Below are positions 42,103 through 52,742 of a stretch of DNA of 64,000 bases, one piece after another. This DNA is from Microdochium bolleyi (taxonomy: Eukaryota > Ascomycota > Sordariomycetes > Xylariales > Microdochiaceae). Position 1 is the stretch's first letter; the number at the start of each line of letters is the position of its first letter. The notes beneath the pieces were generated by a model. That model was given only the letters and a program-made list of their open reading frames with translations. It ran no database searches and had not been told where the DNA came from. The translations under genes were made by a program, and so were the position numbers. The stretch spans positions 1 to 64,000 of the forward strand of contig KQ964250.1 of assembly GCA_001566295.1 (NCBI GenBank), read 5' to 3'.

Positions 42103-45060
42103 ATGTCATCAACGTCTTCATCATCGGCCGCTGCCTCGAACCTGACCCGGCCCAGAGTAGCCATCGCCGTCGTCTCCACGCTTTCCGCAATCGCCCTCGG
42201 CTACTACACATATCTCCAGTCGAGCGCAGCTGAACCTGCATCACTTCCTCCAGGGTCTGGCCTTCAGCGCAGCAATGCTGTGCGGCGTAATAGGCATGGC
42301 CAGCATCGCGAGGAGGATACAGAGTCCGAAGTTGCCGACGGCGAGCGCCTGGTCGCAACTGCCGACGAGATTTTAGATCAGGGCGACACTACGCGGAATT
42401 TGCGCGATGCAGATATGCTGGTTGACGACCAGAACAATGAGGAATGGTACACGGATGGAGTCAGGGAGCCTAGGCAGAGGAGCGGTGAGAACATCGTTAC
42501 CCTCCTCTTCCGGGTCTCGGAGGACAACGCCCGTCGCAATGCCTATGTCCACCGTGGCTGCCAGTGCAATGGCTGTGGCATGGTTCCCATCCGCGGCATT
42601 CGCTACCGCTGCGCGAACTGCGCCGATTTCGACCTCTGCGAGGCCTGCGAGTCCCAGTCGCTACACAACAAGACGCACGTCTTCTACAAGGTCAAGATAC
42701 CTGCGCCGCCGTTTGGCCCACGACAGATCCAGCCAGTCTGGTACCCTGGTGATCCCGATACTGCTCTTCGCCAGCTGCCAAGGTTTCTCCTCACAAAGTG
42801 GTCAGCCGAGACAGGTTTCGAGCGCGTTGAATTGGATGCATTATGGGAGCAATGGACATTCATGGCAAACAACGAATGGCGGGACGACCCGAATGGGTTG
42901 TGTTTAGCCATGGACCGGAAGACCTTTGAGAGGTGCCTGGTGCCGTCAGGTGGCTATCGGCACGCTACGCCCAACCTCATCCATGACCGCATGTTCGCAT
43001 TCTACGACACGAACAACGACGACCTGATCGGCTTTGAAGAATTTCTCCACGGTGTTTCGTATAGAAAGAGAAAGGACAAGCTGAGGCGGACGTTTGAAGG
43101 CTACGACATTGACGGCGATGGATATGTCGATCGGAGGGATTTCCTGCGCATGTTCCGCGCTTATTATGTGCTCTACAAGCAGATGCATCGCGATATCCTT
43201 GAAGGTCTCGATGACCACATGATGACGACCATTGAAGCTCAGCAGCTTATCAATAGTCGCCAACCGCTGAGCAGTCTCTTTGGCAGAGAGGGTCGCGTCC
43301 CGCCTGCTGAACACTCTCGGCCGATGGACGGCAAGATCTTCCACTCCAATGGCGAAGTTCGTGTCAACGACGACAGGGGAGTTGTCCACGAGGACACACC
43401 GGATGTTTCCGGACGCCAGGAGATCTTGAACAGCTTGTTTACTCGGCACCCCAATCAAGGCCTGTTCACGGAGTCGTTCAACTCAACCCGCCGGCACCGT
43501 TCCATGAACACCGACAGTCGGTACTGGTCTGGCATTATCAACCCGCCCCAAAACCTGGTCGATTTGTCCTCGCTGATCTCTGGCGATTACCCTCAGATTG
43601 ATGCTATCCTCGACTCTGTCCGGCAAGAGCATCAGGACATAATGGATCAAGCTCAACAGCAATCGACCTCGTCAGATGAAGAAGAGGATCAGTCTTCGGA
43701 TGAACAGCAGGAGACTGCAGAGACGCGTGCAGGAGACGAAGCTCGGGCCCACGAGTACGAGAACAGCTCAAGTCGGCCCCTGCTCGACCCAACGCTCTTT
43801 ACGAATACCTTGCCAACAGAGAGCCAGCTACGAGCACAACACCAGGCTATTTCGGCCCAGAGTAGTCGTCACCGCCTCGGGCACGAGAGGCGCCAGCGTA
43901 CGCAGGCGAGGAGACAGCTTCTGGACAGGTGGAGACGGCGACACTTTTATCTCGATGAAGAAGAGGGCGCTACTCCTCCTCAAGGCTGGATCCACGACCA
44001 GGATGTGTTCGCTGAAATGGATCTCGGCGGCGAATCGTCCAAGCGTCCCGAAACTGACATGTCGGAAGATGTCAATGGGGCAAAGAAGGTTGGCGGTCCA
44101 CTCAAGAACGGCAGGCGCAAGCGTACAACGCCCGTTGTGCTGGAGGCAGAGAAGGACGCCGGCAAGGAGATATTGTATCAGGTCACTCAGCAGGCATTCA
44201 ACGAGTTGCTTGACGAGCTTTTTAAAAGGAAGGAGGATCTTGCGGTTCGTGCTGCAGAGACACGAGAGCAGCGAGCCATGTATCGCCCGCAACTTGACAA
44301 CATTGATCTGCAAGATGAGAACCAGCAGCCCCCAAGAGCAAAGTCACCCGGTCGTGCGGCTACACGCCCGCCGTTGACTACCCTGAGCACCCTCCCTATG
44401 CACGAGCGGAGCTTGGAGGAGCTGCTGCATACAAGTGGTTACACGGTTATTGACTCGGCGGATGAGGAGCAGGAGGAGGACGCCGAGCAGGGCGAAGAGC
44501 AACCCTTTGAGGGCCTCAGGGACGGCATCGCCTTAGTTCTCCCCGGCTTCGAGATTCAGGCCGACAGTCTCGCTGTCCTCTCCGAGGTAGCAAATGCAGA
44601 AGCGCCCAGCACAGAGGGTCCTGGTCTGCCTCAGGCCATCAGCTTGGACGAGCCAGCAGAGCTGCAAGGTTTGCAGGATCCGACCATGCCCCAGTTCAGA
44701 CCAAACAGTTCGACCGATACCTCTCGGGCAAGAAACTCGAAACGCAATACTACCTCCACCACGTCTTTGTCACTAGAGTCGAGCTCAGGACAGTCATCGG
44801 CGGCCCGAAACGGGGAACAAGCATTCGGCCCAAGCACCGACTCACATCCGGAGACAGCGCCGGACGCGCAGATCGACCATAACACGCTCCTTGCGTGGAA
44901 GCGTCTGGACCTGGCCGAGGACGAGGCGCGGGAGCGGGGCGGCTGGGGCAGGCTGAGCTACGAGGAGTTCGAGGAGATCTACCGTGAGCACGAGTTTGCG
45001 GACGGTGGGCGCAACCGACTGGACTACCTGGGCAGCTGGATTGATTTCTGTATCCCATGA
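42103..45060 (+). CDS. Membrane-anchored ZZ zinc-finger and EF-hand protein
   Basis: A single 985-aa frame. Residues about 18-37 (PRVAIAVVSTLSAIALGYY) are a hydrophobic segment after a short Ser-rich N-terminus, suggesting a signal anchor. A ZZ-type zinc finger occupies about 150-200 (CQCNGCGMVPIRGIRYRCAN, then CADFDLCEACES and a His pair near LHNKTH). Two EF-hand loops follow: DTNNDDLIGFEE (302-313) and DIDGDGYVDRRD (335-346). The second has Asp in place of the usual Glu at position 12. The rest is acidic, with Ser/Gln runs and basic patches (RRKRTTPVVLEAEKDAGKE), and ends LDYLGSWIDFCIP. This architecture is known in filamentous fungi without an established function. Calcium-dependent binding at an organelle surface is a reasonable guess only. 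Confidence 0.85.
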   Translation: MSSTSSSSAAASNLTRPRVAIAVVSTLSAIALGYYTYLQSSAAEPASLPPGSGLQRSNAVRRNRHGQHREEDTESEVADGERLVATADEILDQGDTTRNLRDADMLVDDQNNEEWYTDGVREPRQRSGENIVTLLFRVSEDNARRNAYVHRGCQCNGCGMVPIRGIRYRCANCADFDLCEACESQSLHNKTHVFYKVKIPAPPFGPRQIQPVWYPGDPDTALRQLPRFLLTKWSAETGFERVELDALWEQWTFMANNEWRDDPNGLCLAMDRKTFERCLVPSGGYRHATPNLIHDRMFAFYDTNNDDLIGFEEFLHGVSYRKRKDKLRRTFEGYDIDGDGYVDRRDFLRMFRAYYVLYKQMHRDILEGLDDHMMTTIEAQQLINSRQPLSSLFGREGRVPPAEHSRPMDGKIFHSNGEVRVNDDRGVVHEDTPDVSGRQEILNSLFTRHPNQGLFTESFNSTRRHRSMNTDSRYWSGIINPPQNLVDLSSLISGDYPQIDAILDSVRQEHQDIMDQAQQQSTSSDEEEDQSSDEQQETAETRAGDEARAHEYENSSSRPLLDPTLFTNTLPTESQLRAQHQAISAQSSRHRLGHERRQRTQARRQLLDRWRRRHFYLDEEEGATPPQGWIHDQDVFAEMDLGGESSKRPETDMSEDVNGAKKVGGPLKNGRRKRTTPVVLEAEKDAGKEILYQVTQQAFNELLDELFKRKEDLAVRAAETREQRAMYRPQLDNIDLQDENQQPPRAKSPGRAATRPPLTTLSTLPMHERSLEELLHTSGYTVIDSADEEQEEDAEQGEEQPFEGLRDGIALVLPGFEIQADSLAVLSEVANAEAPSTEGPGLPQAISLDEPAELQGLQDPTMPQFRPNSSTDTSRARNSKRNTTSTTSLSLESSSGQSSAARNGEQAFGPSTDSHPETAPDAQIDHNTLLAWKRLDLAEDEARERGGWGRLSYEEFEEIYREHEFADGGRNRLDYLGSWIDFCIP

Positions 45061-46289
45061 GCGGGATGCTCGTCACAATGCTGTACTTGTATTACCATTT
45101 TTGAAAAGCGAGCATAGGTTAGATGCGAAACGGACAACACACACCCCCCAATGCACGTTATGCCTTTATTGCGCACAAGGTCGTTTGCCACGCGGTCACG
45201 TCGAACCTCGTAAAAGGCCTGCTGCATGTGAGACCACATTGTAGCGCCGTCGTCTCAAAGAGGCATTGCATAGCGGCAAGAGCCGTCGAAAACCACAGCC
45301 CAGGCCGTTCAGTCGTACATGACCAGAAGCCGAAGCCGACGCGAGGACATGTGACTTCGCGTCCCTGCGCATCGTGCTGGAGCGTCTGACCCGCCCCTGT
45401 CATGGCTGCTTTTGTCAGCTTTCAAGGTTTCGGCTGATGTTAGCGCGTAATTACCGTGTGTGAGTCAGACGAACCCGCTCGTCTGGGATTCTCCGCGCTG
45501 AGCTCTGATTTGTCAATGCCGCGAGTACAGGGACAAGATTACCCTTTGATAGGGAGATGCTGCGTCGTCGGAGACGACTTGGGAGCCTTGTTTTGGTCCC
45601 TCCTCGTGCTTTTTTTTGTTGTTGTTGATGGGGTAAAACAATTATGTCGTCGTATGTAGTCGCTAGAGGCCGGTCATCTTGCGGGTTTGATTATGGGAAA
45701 TACAGATTCACACGCGGAGCCGCTCATTCTCCTTGTGACGTTTGAGCTGAAAAGCTATCCGTCCGTTCGACGTCACCCTCGAGCGGGACCCCGAATGCTG
45801 CCTGGAAGCTAAGGTCACTTCGAGCAAGGGCATGCTGAGACATGTCAGTCATCACGACAGGGGAGGACAGTACCATTGACCGTATATCGCACTCGGCAAA
45901 GTGTCATCTTTTGAGCCTCAACGCCGCCTCTTATACTGCCCAGGCTGCCCGAGCCCTTTGGACCTGATTGACTACCTTAGGTACATGCCGAGGAACTCTC
46001 GGCTGACAACATTCTCAAGCCTTCAAAGTTCCAAGGTTTTGAAAAGCAAATACGTCAGAAGACAGAACAAACCCCCCACAGAAAACGCGGGGGAGCTTCA
46101 CGGCCAACGACCGGCACTTTTAGTCCTGCACTTTCTCGACTAAGCGACACCACTAGGCATCACAGTATAATCAAGACCCGCATGCACAGCATCAGACTCG
46201 CATCCCCAACAGCTACAAGGGTTACCGGTTCCACGATACCAGCAGCAGCAGCAGCAGCAGGCAGCAGGCAGCACTGACAGTCTGCAACC
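45061..46289. other. Intergenic, no supported gene
   Basis: About 1.2 kb. A GCAGCAGCAGCAGCAGCAG run near 46245 lies in the leader of the next gene. Frames are short and overlapping. Confidence 0.5.
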
Positions 46290-47459
46290 ATGGAAGCTCG
46301 TTGCCAGTGCGGAGCGGTGCAGTTCACGGTTCCGACGCCGAAGTAAGCCATCCTTCTTGACAGCCAAGACCTACGGATCGGTTCCTATCACTGCCGTAGA
46401 CTCTCTTTACATGTGTCACTCTTTAAACATGTTTGTTTGCTGACATTGTCCTCTTGCACTTGTTTTTTTTCTCGTCGCAAAAGACCTCTAGCACTCTACA
46501 TATGCCACTGCGCAAGTTGTCGGCGGCAGACGAGCTCCGCGTTCGGGACGTCTGCCATCTTCCCGCGCTTCGCGCTGCCCGAGAATGACGCCCTTGCTTG
46601 TTACACGTGAGTTTCTGTCCGCCCCAAATGGGCACCTGTGGGTTTTTCCGGTACTAGATTCATCATCGTATGAAGGGGGAGGAGGGGGATTTACAGCCGG
46701 GCGGTTCAGCGGGTTTGACTGTTTGTTGGTATCTGAGCACGTGAGCACTGACTTTCCTCACTTTGACAGCCGGCCTACGTCCGCGACGCATACTCTGTAC
46801 TGGTAAGTGCTACTGGGACGGAGTTCAATTTTCGAAGCGCGTGAGCAAGTTGAACTACTACGAGGGCTCAACAGATGTCGGATGAACAAATGAAGAGGCA
46901 CACTAAAAACACATGGCATTAACATAGCTACTTCTGCCGACACTGCGGCACCAGGCTTCTGCACAGCACACCTGTAAGTCTTCGACAGGACCCCAGAAGG
47001 CTTCTTTGTAGACAAGATTCGCTGACTCCCGCGCGTGTGTGTCCCTTTTCCCCAACCCAACAGAGCAAGAACGTCGTCTCGGTCAAAGGCGGCTGCCTCG
47101 AGGGCCTCGACTGGAACAGCGCGATCCACATCTGGACGCAGTCGGCCATGGTGCCCATCCCCGAGGGCGTGGAGCGGTACGACCGCGAGGAGGACGACCG
47201 CCGGAGCAGCGCCAGCAGCGCCAGCGGCAGCGGCGGCAGCTACGCGTCGTCCCAGGAGTTCCTCGACCAGCCCGCGTCCGGGCCGCATCTCGCGCAGCAG
47301 CAGCACGCGCACGGGTTGCCGACTGCGGTTGGCCCGGGCCTTGTGACCGGTGCTGCTGCTGCGGCGGGAGCGGGAGTCGGGGTGGGCGTGTTGTCGTCGT
47401 CAGGGACCGCGATGAAAGAGGATGGCGTGAAGGGGCTTTGTGAGCTCAGTGGGCTCTGA
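46290..47459 (+). CDS. GFA/CENP-V-fold zinc protein
   Basis: Five exons, 46290-46342, 46484-46606, 46770-46802, 46928-46973 and 47064-47459, give 216 aa. The GFA fold is marked by RCQCGAVQF (C5, C7), ICHCASCRR (C25, C27, C30) and YFCRHCGTRL (C73, C76), followed by GGCLEGLDWNSAIHIWTQS. These cysteines hold the two structural and catalytic zincs of the family named after glutathione-dependent formaldehyde-activating enzyme. The last 90 residues are Ser/Gly/Ala low complexity and extend past the fold. Many fungal members have no proven activity. Very small internal exons (33 and 46 nt) make this gene easy to miss, but phases close throughout. Confidence 0.85.
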
Positions 47460-48566
47460 GAGCAGGCTTGGGCGTTTTCGTTGATAAGGAGGAAGCATGG
47501 GTTTCGGGGGTCAGGAGAGCGCGCGGTGTTGGGGGAGTCGGTCGGTGTTGAGGGTGCGCGATCGCTGCGAAATTGTGTTGCGATGTGTTGGGTTGTGTCG
47601 CAGGGACATGTTTTGTGTACTTTGCTGGGCAGGTCGCCGTTCTTCTGATTAATTTTATGAAGCTCCAATCTGGTATTCGCGGGAGAAGGGATCTATGAGA
47701 CACCGAAGATTGTGCCCGAACGTGGATAACAAACCCGGCCTCGCAACGTAGCCACAGAGATGCAGGCGCCATCGAGATCTGGATAGTCACAGGGTTCTGC
47801 GGCTTCACAGATAGCAGCATACGTAGTCGACACTCAGAGCTTTCAAAGAACCTCGAGCATGTTGGGATTGGAGCGATGCGCGACTCGTGGGTGATGTGTG
47901 GTGGGTATGAAAGTCTTCCGCAGCTCCTTCTTCACTCTGTTAACCTGCCTTCATCATAATCCGCTACTATCATGACACGAGCGTTATCTTCCTGCTTTCA
48001 TTAGTCATATGGTGAGTCCAAAGTCCCAACTCATGTGCAGCCAGTGTCGCCTTTCCGATCTCGTCATCCCCGACACAACGCTTGCGCCATCGTCAGGGTC
48101 GACGCCGATGCCCTAGTCTCAGGACCTCGCTCCTTGTGAGACATCGGTCCCCAAAATCGATCGCGGCCGTCATAGTTTTGGAGCTGTACCACAAGAACTG
48201 GATATCTTGTTAATTTCCGTTACCAAAGATAAAAAGACAAAGCTCTAAACTTTGTTGCCCTGCTGTGTAAGAAACGCCTCGATGTACATCTCTGTAAGTA
48301 GTGTTGTCGGATAACAAATGTCTCTGATCAGAGAGACACAAGAAACACGTGAAGAAAAAGAAAAAGAAAGGTACCCAAAGCACCAAAGAAAAGACTCCTG
48401 TTGCCTCTTCCCCTCCGAACCGGTTGTCCACATACCCAACACCACAACCCCCTAGTGTATTATGTGCGTCGTCGCTCCTCCACGTAAGAATTTCGCTGTG
48501 TCCATGCTCTCTCCTTATGTGAACGACCGATTTCTCAATCCCATGACTTCTCTTGCTCGTCGCACC
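47460..48566. other. Convergent intergenic region
   Basis: About 1.1 kb between the GFA-type gene and the zinc-ribbon gene. Minus-strand frames of 124-142 codons near 47.2-47.8 kb lack any support. Confidence 0.5.
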
Positions 48567-49037
48567 TCAGCCGTACCGCATGCCTTGCTGCTGTGGCGGC
48601 GGCCCTCCTCCCCACCCGGGCGGCGGGCCACCACCACCCGGGTGATATTGCGGTTGTTGTAGGGGCACCTGCCCGCCGCCGCCGCGCATGTTCTGGACGT
48701 CGGGCCTGTTTTCGAGGGGCTGCGCAAAGTTGCACACCCTGCAGATGACGTCCTGGTAGCCCTTGAAGGAGAGCGGGAGGACGGGCTGGTTTGTGGCATC
48801 GGTCAGCGATATCATACTCGAAGGATGCTTTGTGATTTTGGGGGGGTGTTATTCTGCACAATAAGCGAAAGATGGGAGAGCAGGGAAACCTACAACGAAG
48901 CAAAAGGTGAACCACGGGTTGCTCTTGATGACGTTGCCCGAGTAGTTGCCGCAGTTGTGGCACTGGCAGGTGACGCTCTCGTAGCCCTCGACCTGCTTGC
49001 GGAACGTGTGCTCTCCGCAGGTGAAGACGAAGCACAT
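48567..49037 (-). CDS. Small fungal zinc-ribbon protein
   Basis: Two exons, 49037-48894 and 48785-48567, with a 108-nt intron; 120 aa. It begins MCFVFTCGEHTFRKQVEG. Two CXXC knuckles (CHNC at 26-29 and CRVC at 63-66) flank a hydrophobic stretch NPWFTFCFVVPVLPLSFKGY, the pattern of the small fungal zinc-ribbon family that I recall as zinc_ribbon_15. The C-terminal 45 residues are Gly/Pro/Gln-rich (PPPGWGGGPPPQQQG). The function is unknown. The hydrophobic middle could be a membrane segment or simply the ribbon core. Confidence 0.75.
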
Positions 49038-49929
49038 GGTTGCGACCCGGGAGCAAGCAGCCCCTCTACAGTCTCCTCTCTTTGGTGGTACCGGTCCTGC
49101 TGCGTTCTTGCAGGTCGACTCGGGGCGATTCGTGGGACGGAGTGTTGCTGTGTCTCGGAGTTTGCGCCGCTGCTTGAGATGTGACTGCGCGCGCCTTGCG
49201 GTGGTGAAGAATGACGCCGGTGGGCACGGGTTGCCGTGGTGCGCTCGCGTGAGCTGGCTACACTGCTGACTGGGTGTGCACAAGGCTTGTGTTGGTATTG
49301 TCGTGGCGTCGTCGCGGGACTGTACGACGGGAAACGGTGGAGGAAGAGGAGGCGACAGGTGCTGCTGGTTGATGCCTGGCAGGGCGACGATCGAGGGTCG
49401 CTGCGCATGAGTCTTGAATTAGAGTGTGTCTGGGCCTTGGCACCGCTGTCGAGCACAGTCAAGGTCGTGCACAACCGCGTCAGTCCGGGGTGGCTGTGCG
49501 CCGGGAGCCAAGAGAATCGCCTCCGACGGCGATGGCTTGGTGCAGTGCTAGGCTCTAGCCTGGTCTGAGCAGGTTTTGTACATCATCACCATTATCATCA
49601 TCATCATCATGTCCATGATCAGCCATATCTCTCCAAAGCAACGGCTTCAAGCCCGAGTTGGCGGTAACTGTTGTCTCATTACCAGCCCGTAACTAAACCT
49701 GTCATGCACAATGTCTCACCGAGACCCACTCCCGACCTCGGGAGCTTGCTGTACCAAGTCAGTACCTATATCGCACCTTATGTGCAGCTGGGACCACTAA
49801 AATTTCTTGCTGCAGTGGACTCTTCAATGCTCCCGAGGTCAACCTTCAAGAGCACGACACGACGGCAACCACTCACCGCTCGCTCACCAATCACCACTCA
49901 CCTCCAGCCACGCAATGCTGCCATAGACG
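49038..49929. other. Divergent promoter region, zinc-ribbon gene and RPP1
   Basis: About 0.9 kb. A CATCATCATCATCATCATCA-type run lies near 49590. Long minus frames (up to 194 codons) here overlap the real zinc-ribbon exon and are rejected. Confidence 0.5.
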
Positions 49930-50892
49930 ATGCTGTACGACCTCAACATTGCGTGGTCGCCCACGGCCACCGCCGCCGAGCTCGACCGCACCCTCGCCTT
50001 CAGCGCATCCCTTGGCTACGACGTCGTCGCCCTCAACCACATAATCAACCCGCCCATCCCGGCGCAGACCGTCAACCCGTTGCCGAGGTTGCTGCCGCCT
50101 TCCGCCACGGATGCCACGTCGAAGACATCGGCTACACAGCCCAATGGCTCGGCCACAGAACAGCCCGCGGTCCTCCACCGCGTGACGGTCGTCATGTCGG
50201 ACCCTTCCCAGACGCACCGCCTCGTCCAGCTCGCCGCCGCCTACGACATCCTCGCCATCCGCCCGCTGACCGACAAGGCCTTCCAGAATGCTTGTCTTAA
50301 CATGGCAGAGCCCTCGCTAATATCGCTCGACATGACCCAGCACCTGCCCTTCCATTTCCGGCCGAAACCGTGCATGGCCGCTATCAACAGAGGGCTGCGG
50401 TTCGAGGTGTGCTACTCCCAGATGCTGACTGCCGACGCTCGGGGCCGAGCGTCCTTCATCGGAAACGTGGTCGAGCTGGTCCGCGCCACTAGAGGACGCG
50501 GCATAGTGCTGAGCAGCGAGGCGAAGAATGCCATGGGCTTGCGTGGTCCTGCCGATGTCGTCAACCTGCTAGCTGTCTGGGGCTTGGGCACCGAGAAGGG
50601 CAACGAGGGTCTCGGCAGCATTCCGCGAGGCGTCGTTGTCAATGAGCGGGTCAAGCGGACAGGATTCCGCGGCGTCATTGACATTGTTCAGGTCGCACAG
50701 GTTCCAGAGGAGCGTAAACAGCAAGGAGATGGTGCGGAGGACACTGAAAACGAAACCAAACAGGCTAAGGGCACGTCAAACGGACAGGAGCGGAAGCGGA
50801 AACCGGAAGAAAAGGAGGCTCGCTCAGAACAGCCCATGAGCAAGAGGCAGGCAAAGAAGCTCAAGGCGGCCGGCAAGAAGACGGCTGCCTAG
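49930..50892 (+). CDS. RPP1: RNase P/MRP protein subunit Rpp1 (p30)
   Basis: An uninterrupted 320-aa frame. It begins MLYDLNIAWSPTATAAELDR, with LGYDVVALNH next, the start of the p30 TIM-barrel fold. Family stretches follow: YDILAIRPLTDKAFQNACLN, EPSLISLDMTQHLPFHFRPK, INRGLRFEVCYS and RGIVLSSEAKNAMGLRGPADV. The C-terminal 75 residues are a charged, lysine-rich tail (MSKRQAKKLKAAGKK), probably nuclear or nucleolar targeting and RNA contact. Rpp1 is a shared subunit of RNase P (tRNA 5' maturation) and RNase MRP (rRNA processing). Confidence 0.93.
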   Translation: MLYDLNIAWSPTATAAELDRTLAFSASLGYDVVALNHIINPPIPAQTVNPLPRLLPPSATDATSKTSATQPNGSATEQPAVLHRVTVVMSDPSQTHRLVQLAAAYDILAIRPLTDKAFQNACLNMAEPSLISLDMTQHLPFHFRPKPCMAAINRGLRFEVCYSQMLTADARGRASFIGNVVELVRATRGRGIVLSSEAKNAMGLRGPADVVNLLAVWGLGTEKGNEGLGSIPRGVVVNERVKRTGFRGVIDIVQVAQVPEERKQQGDGAEDTENETKQAKGTSNGQERKRKPEEKEARSEQPMSKRQAKKLKAAGKKTAA

Positions 50893-52742
50893 GGCCGTAC
50901 GATGATCGGCCATCGGGGCCGGACGACGGTGGTGGTTCGCATTCTTTGGGTATACAGGGCGTTTCAGGCGTGGGATTCTTGGTTTAGCACATGTATGGCG
51001 TAACGACGATACCCTTTTGTGACAAGTAGTGCGTAAGTCAGGGAAAGAAGACCTGAGAGCATGGGCCGACGGGAGATCGTGAGGTGGAGGCTTGGGTGAC
51101 GGATAATCGGCTCGGGAGATGTCTCGGGCATTTTCTTGTTTCTTGGCCCGCCCGGTCTGGCAGCGGCCAGACCAAGAGTGCATTCAAGGTTAAGGACAAG
51201 CCGTCGGCAGGAACATGACAGAGATCCTGGAAGGCACTCCGAGCAGTCAAGCAGGGGGCTTGGCGATCATCGGGAAGCTGAGGACCTCAGTGCGCAAGGT
51301 ATGCGCACCATGGCGCCTACTGCCGGGGGCATGTTTCCCCCTTTTGCAGGGCTGATGGCCAGCCCATGAGCGCTTGCGCGGCCGAGTCTTGGCTGGATAG
51401 GGTGATGAGATGCCAATGTTTGGGCATGACGATGGCGTGCAGGAGTCCGAAACGGCTTGGAGCGGCGGCAGGGAGCAGAATCGAACGACTTTTCCGATCT
51501 TGATGCACACTCTGAGGTCGCAGAGTTGGCGAGCGCGTGGTGAAGCAGGCGGCCTGAAACGGGGGGGCCACCACGATGCCCCCCGCGGTTGCACCTGCCG
51601 GCCTGATGCACTAGTACCTACCCTATTCCTATGACCTTACACTGGCACTGCATTGATCATGCACAACACCAGACTCTGTCTGTGCTTAAGGTTTGCTGCC
51701 CCTCGCATCGCATCGCATACCTCATCGCCATCAAGCATCGTCTTAGTTGGCGCCCACCTTGTGACCGAACAGCACAGCACAGCACAGCACAGCACAGCAC
51801 CGTCGCCGCCTGCATTCTGCGTTCTGCATTCTGTCTCCAGCGACGACAGGCCCCTCTTCCAGACACTCCAAAGACCATCACCGCTACGACGCGCGGCTTG
51901 CACAACATCAGATGATGTCGGGACACGACAAGTCTGGGATGCCTGTCGCCGTCCAGGACCCTGGGCTTTATCCTTCTGCACGCCCACCCCGAGGCCTCGA
52001 TTTGAGCCGCCGCAGGTGATGAGCCGCAAGGAAGCCATCGCGGGCGAGCCAGCCTAGCGGGAATCTAAAACGCTGCGTGTCGACAACCCTGGCCCAGGGG
52101 CTTGCCGCATCCTGGCTCTTACACAGGGGGGCCCGACCAGGGGGCGGCTCACGACTCTGCTTGTGGTCGCGCATCTGGTGGCAATGAGCACTGAGAGGCT
52201 TCCACGATGCACTGCCGTCTCGTCCACCCTGGCCTCGCGGGCGTGGGAGCCCTGTCGAGCTCAGCCTTGGCCGCCCTGCGGAAGGGATCCTCCTGCAATA
52301 TGTCGGCACCTTAATCCATCATGAACCATGTGCTTGCCGTGCTGTCGTTCTGAGCTGCTCTCGCTAGTTACTCCGCCGCCTTTCCTCTTTTCTCCTCGTG
52401 TGCCCGCCCGCCAGACTTCCTTCTGGTCTTCTGGAATTTTTCGCGTCTTGTCGTCGACCGTTCCCACGATATACGGTCATGTCTTGAGAGGTCTCCACGG
52501 CCCGTTCACTCTTTTGTTCGCTTCGTCCGCCTCCGGGCTCTTCTTCGCTTCTTCGTCCCGGCCCTCGTTACTCGTGGTTGAGCTTGCTCCCGCAGATATC
52601 GACAAGATACACCTATACACTTCTAAAGCCCATCATCACAGCTGGCCTGTCTACAACTACCTTCGTCCAGAGGTGCCGGTATTCCCGTACCGGTTCCGAA
52701 TAATATCACAAGAGGTTACTTCCTTGCTTCGGCGCTGTCAAC
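50893..52742. other. Long intergenic stretch with a pentanucleotide microsatellite
   Basis: About 1.85 kb. A tandem AGCAC microsatellite occupies about 51768-51801. The final 400 bases are C/T-rich and look like the promoter and leader of the secreted-protein gene. Opposed frames of 110-160 codons are not credible. Confidence 0.5.
51768..51801 (+). repeat. AGCAC pentanucleotide microsatellite
   Basis: Six to seven exact tandem copies of AGCAC. Confidence 0.9.
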
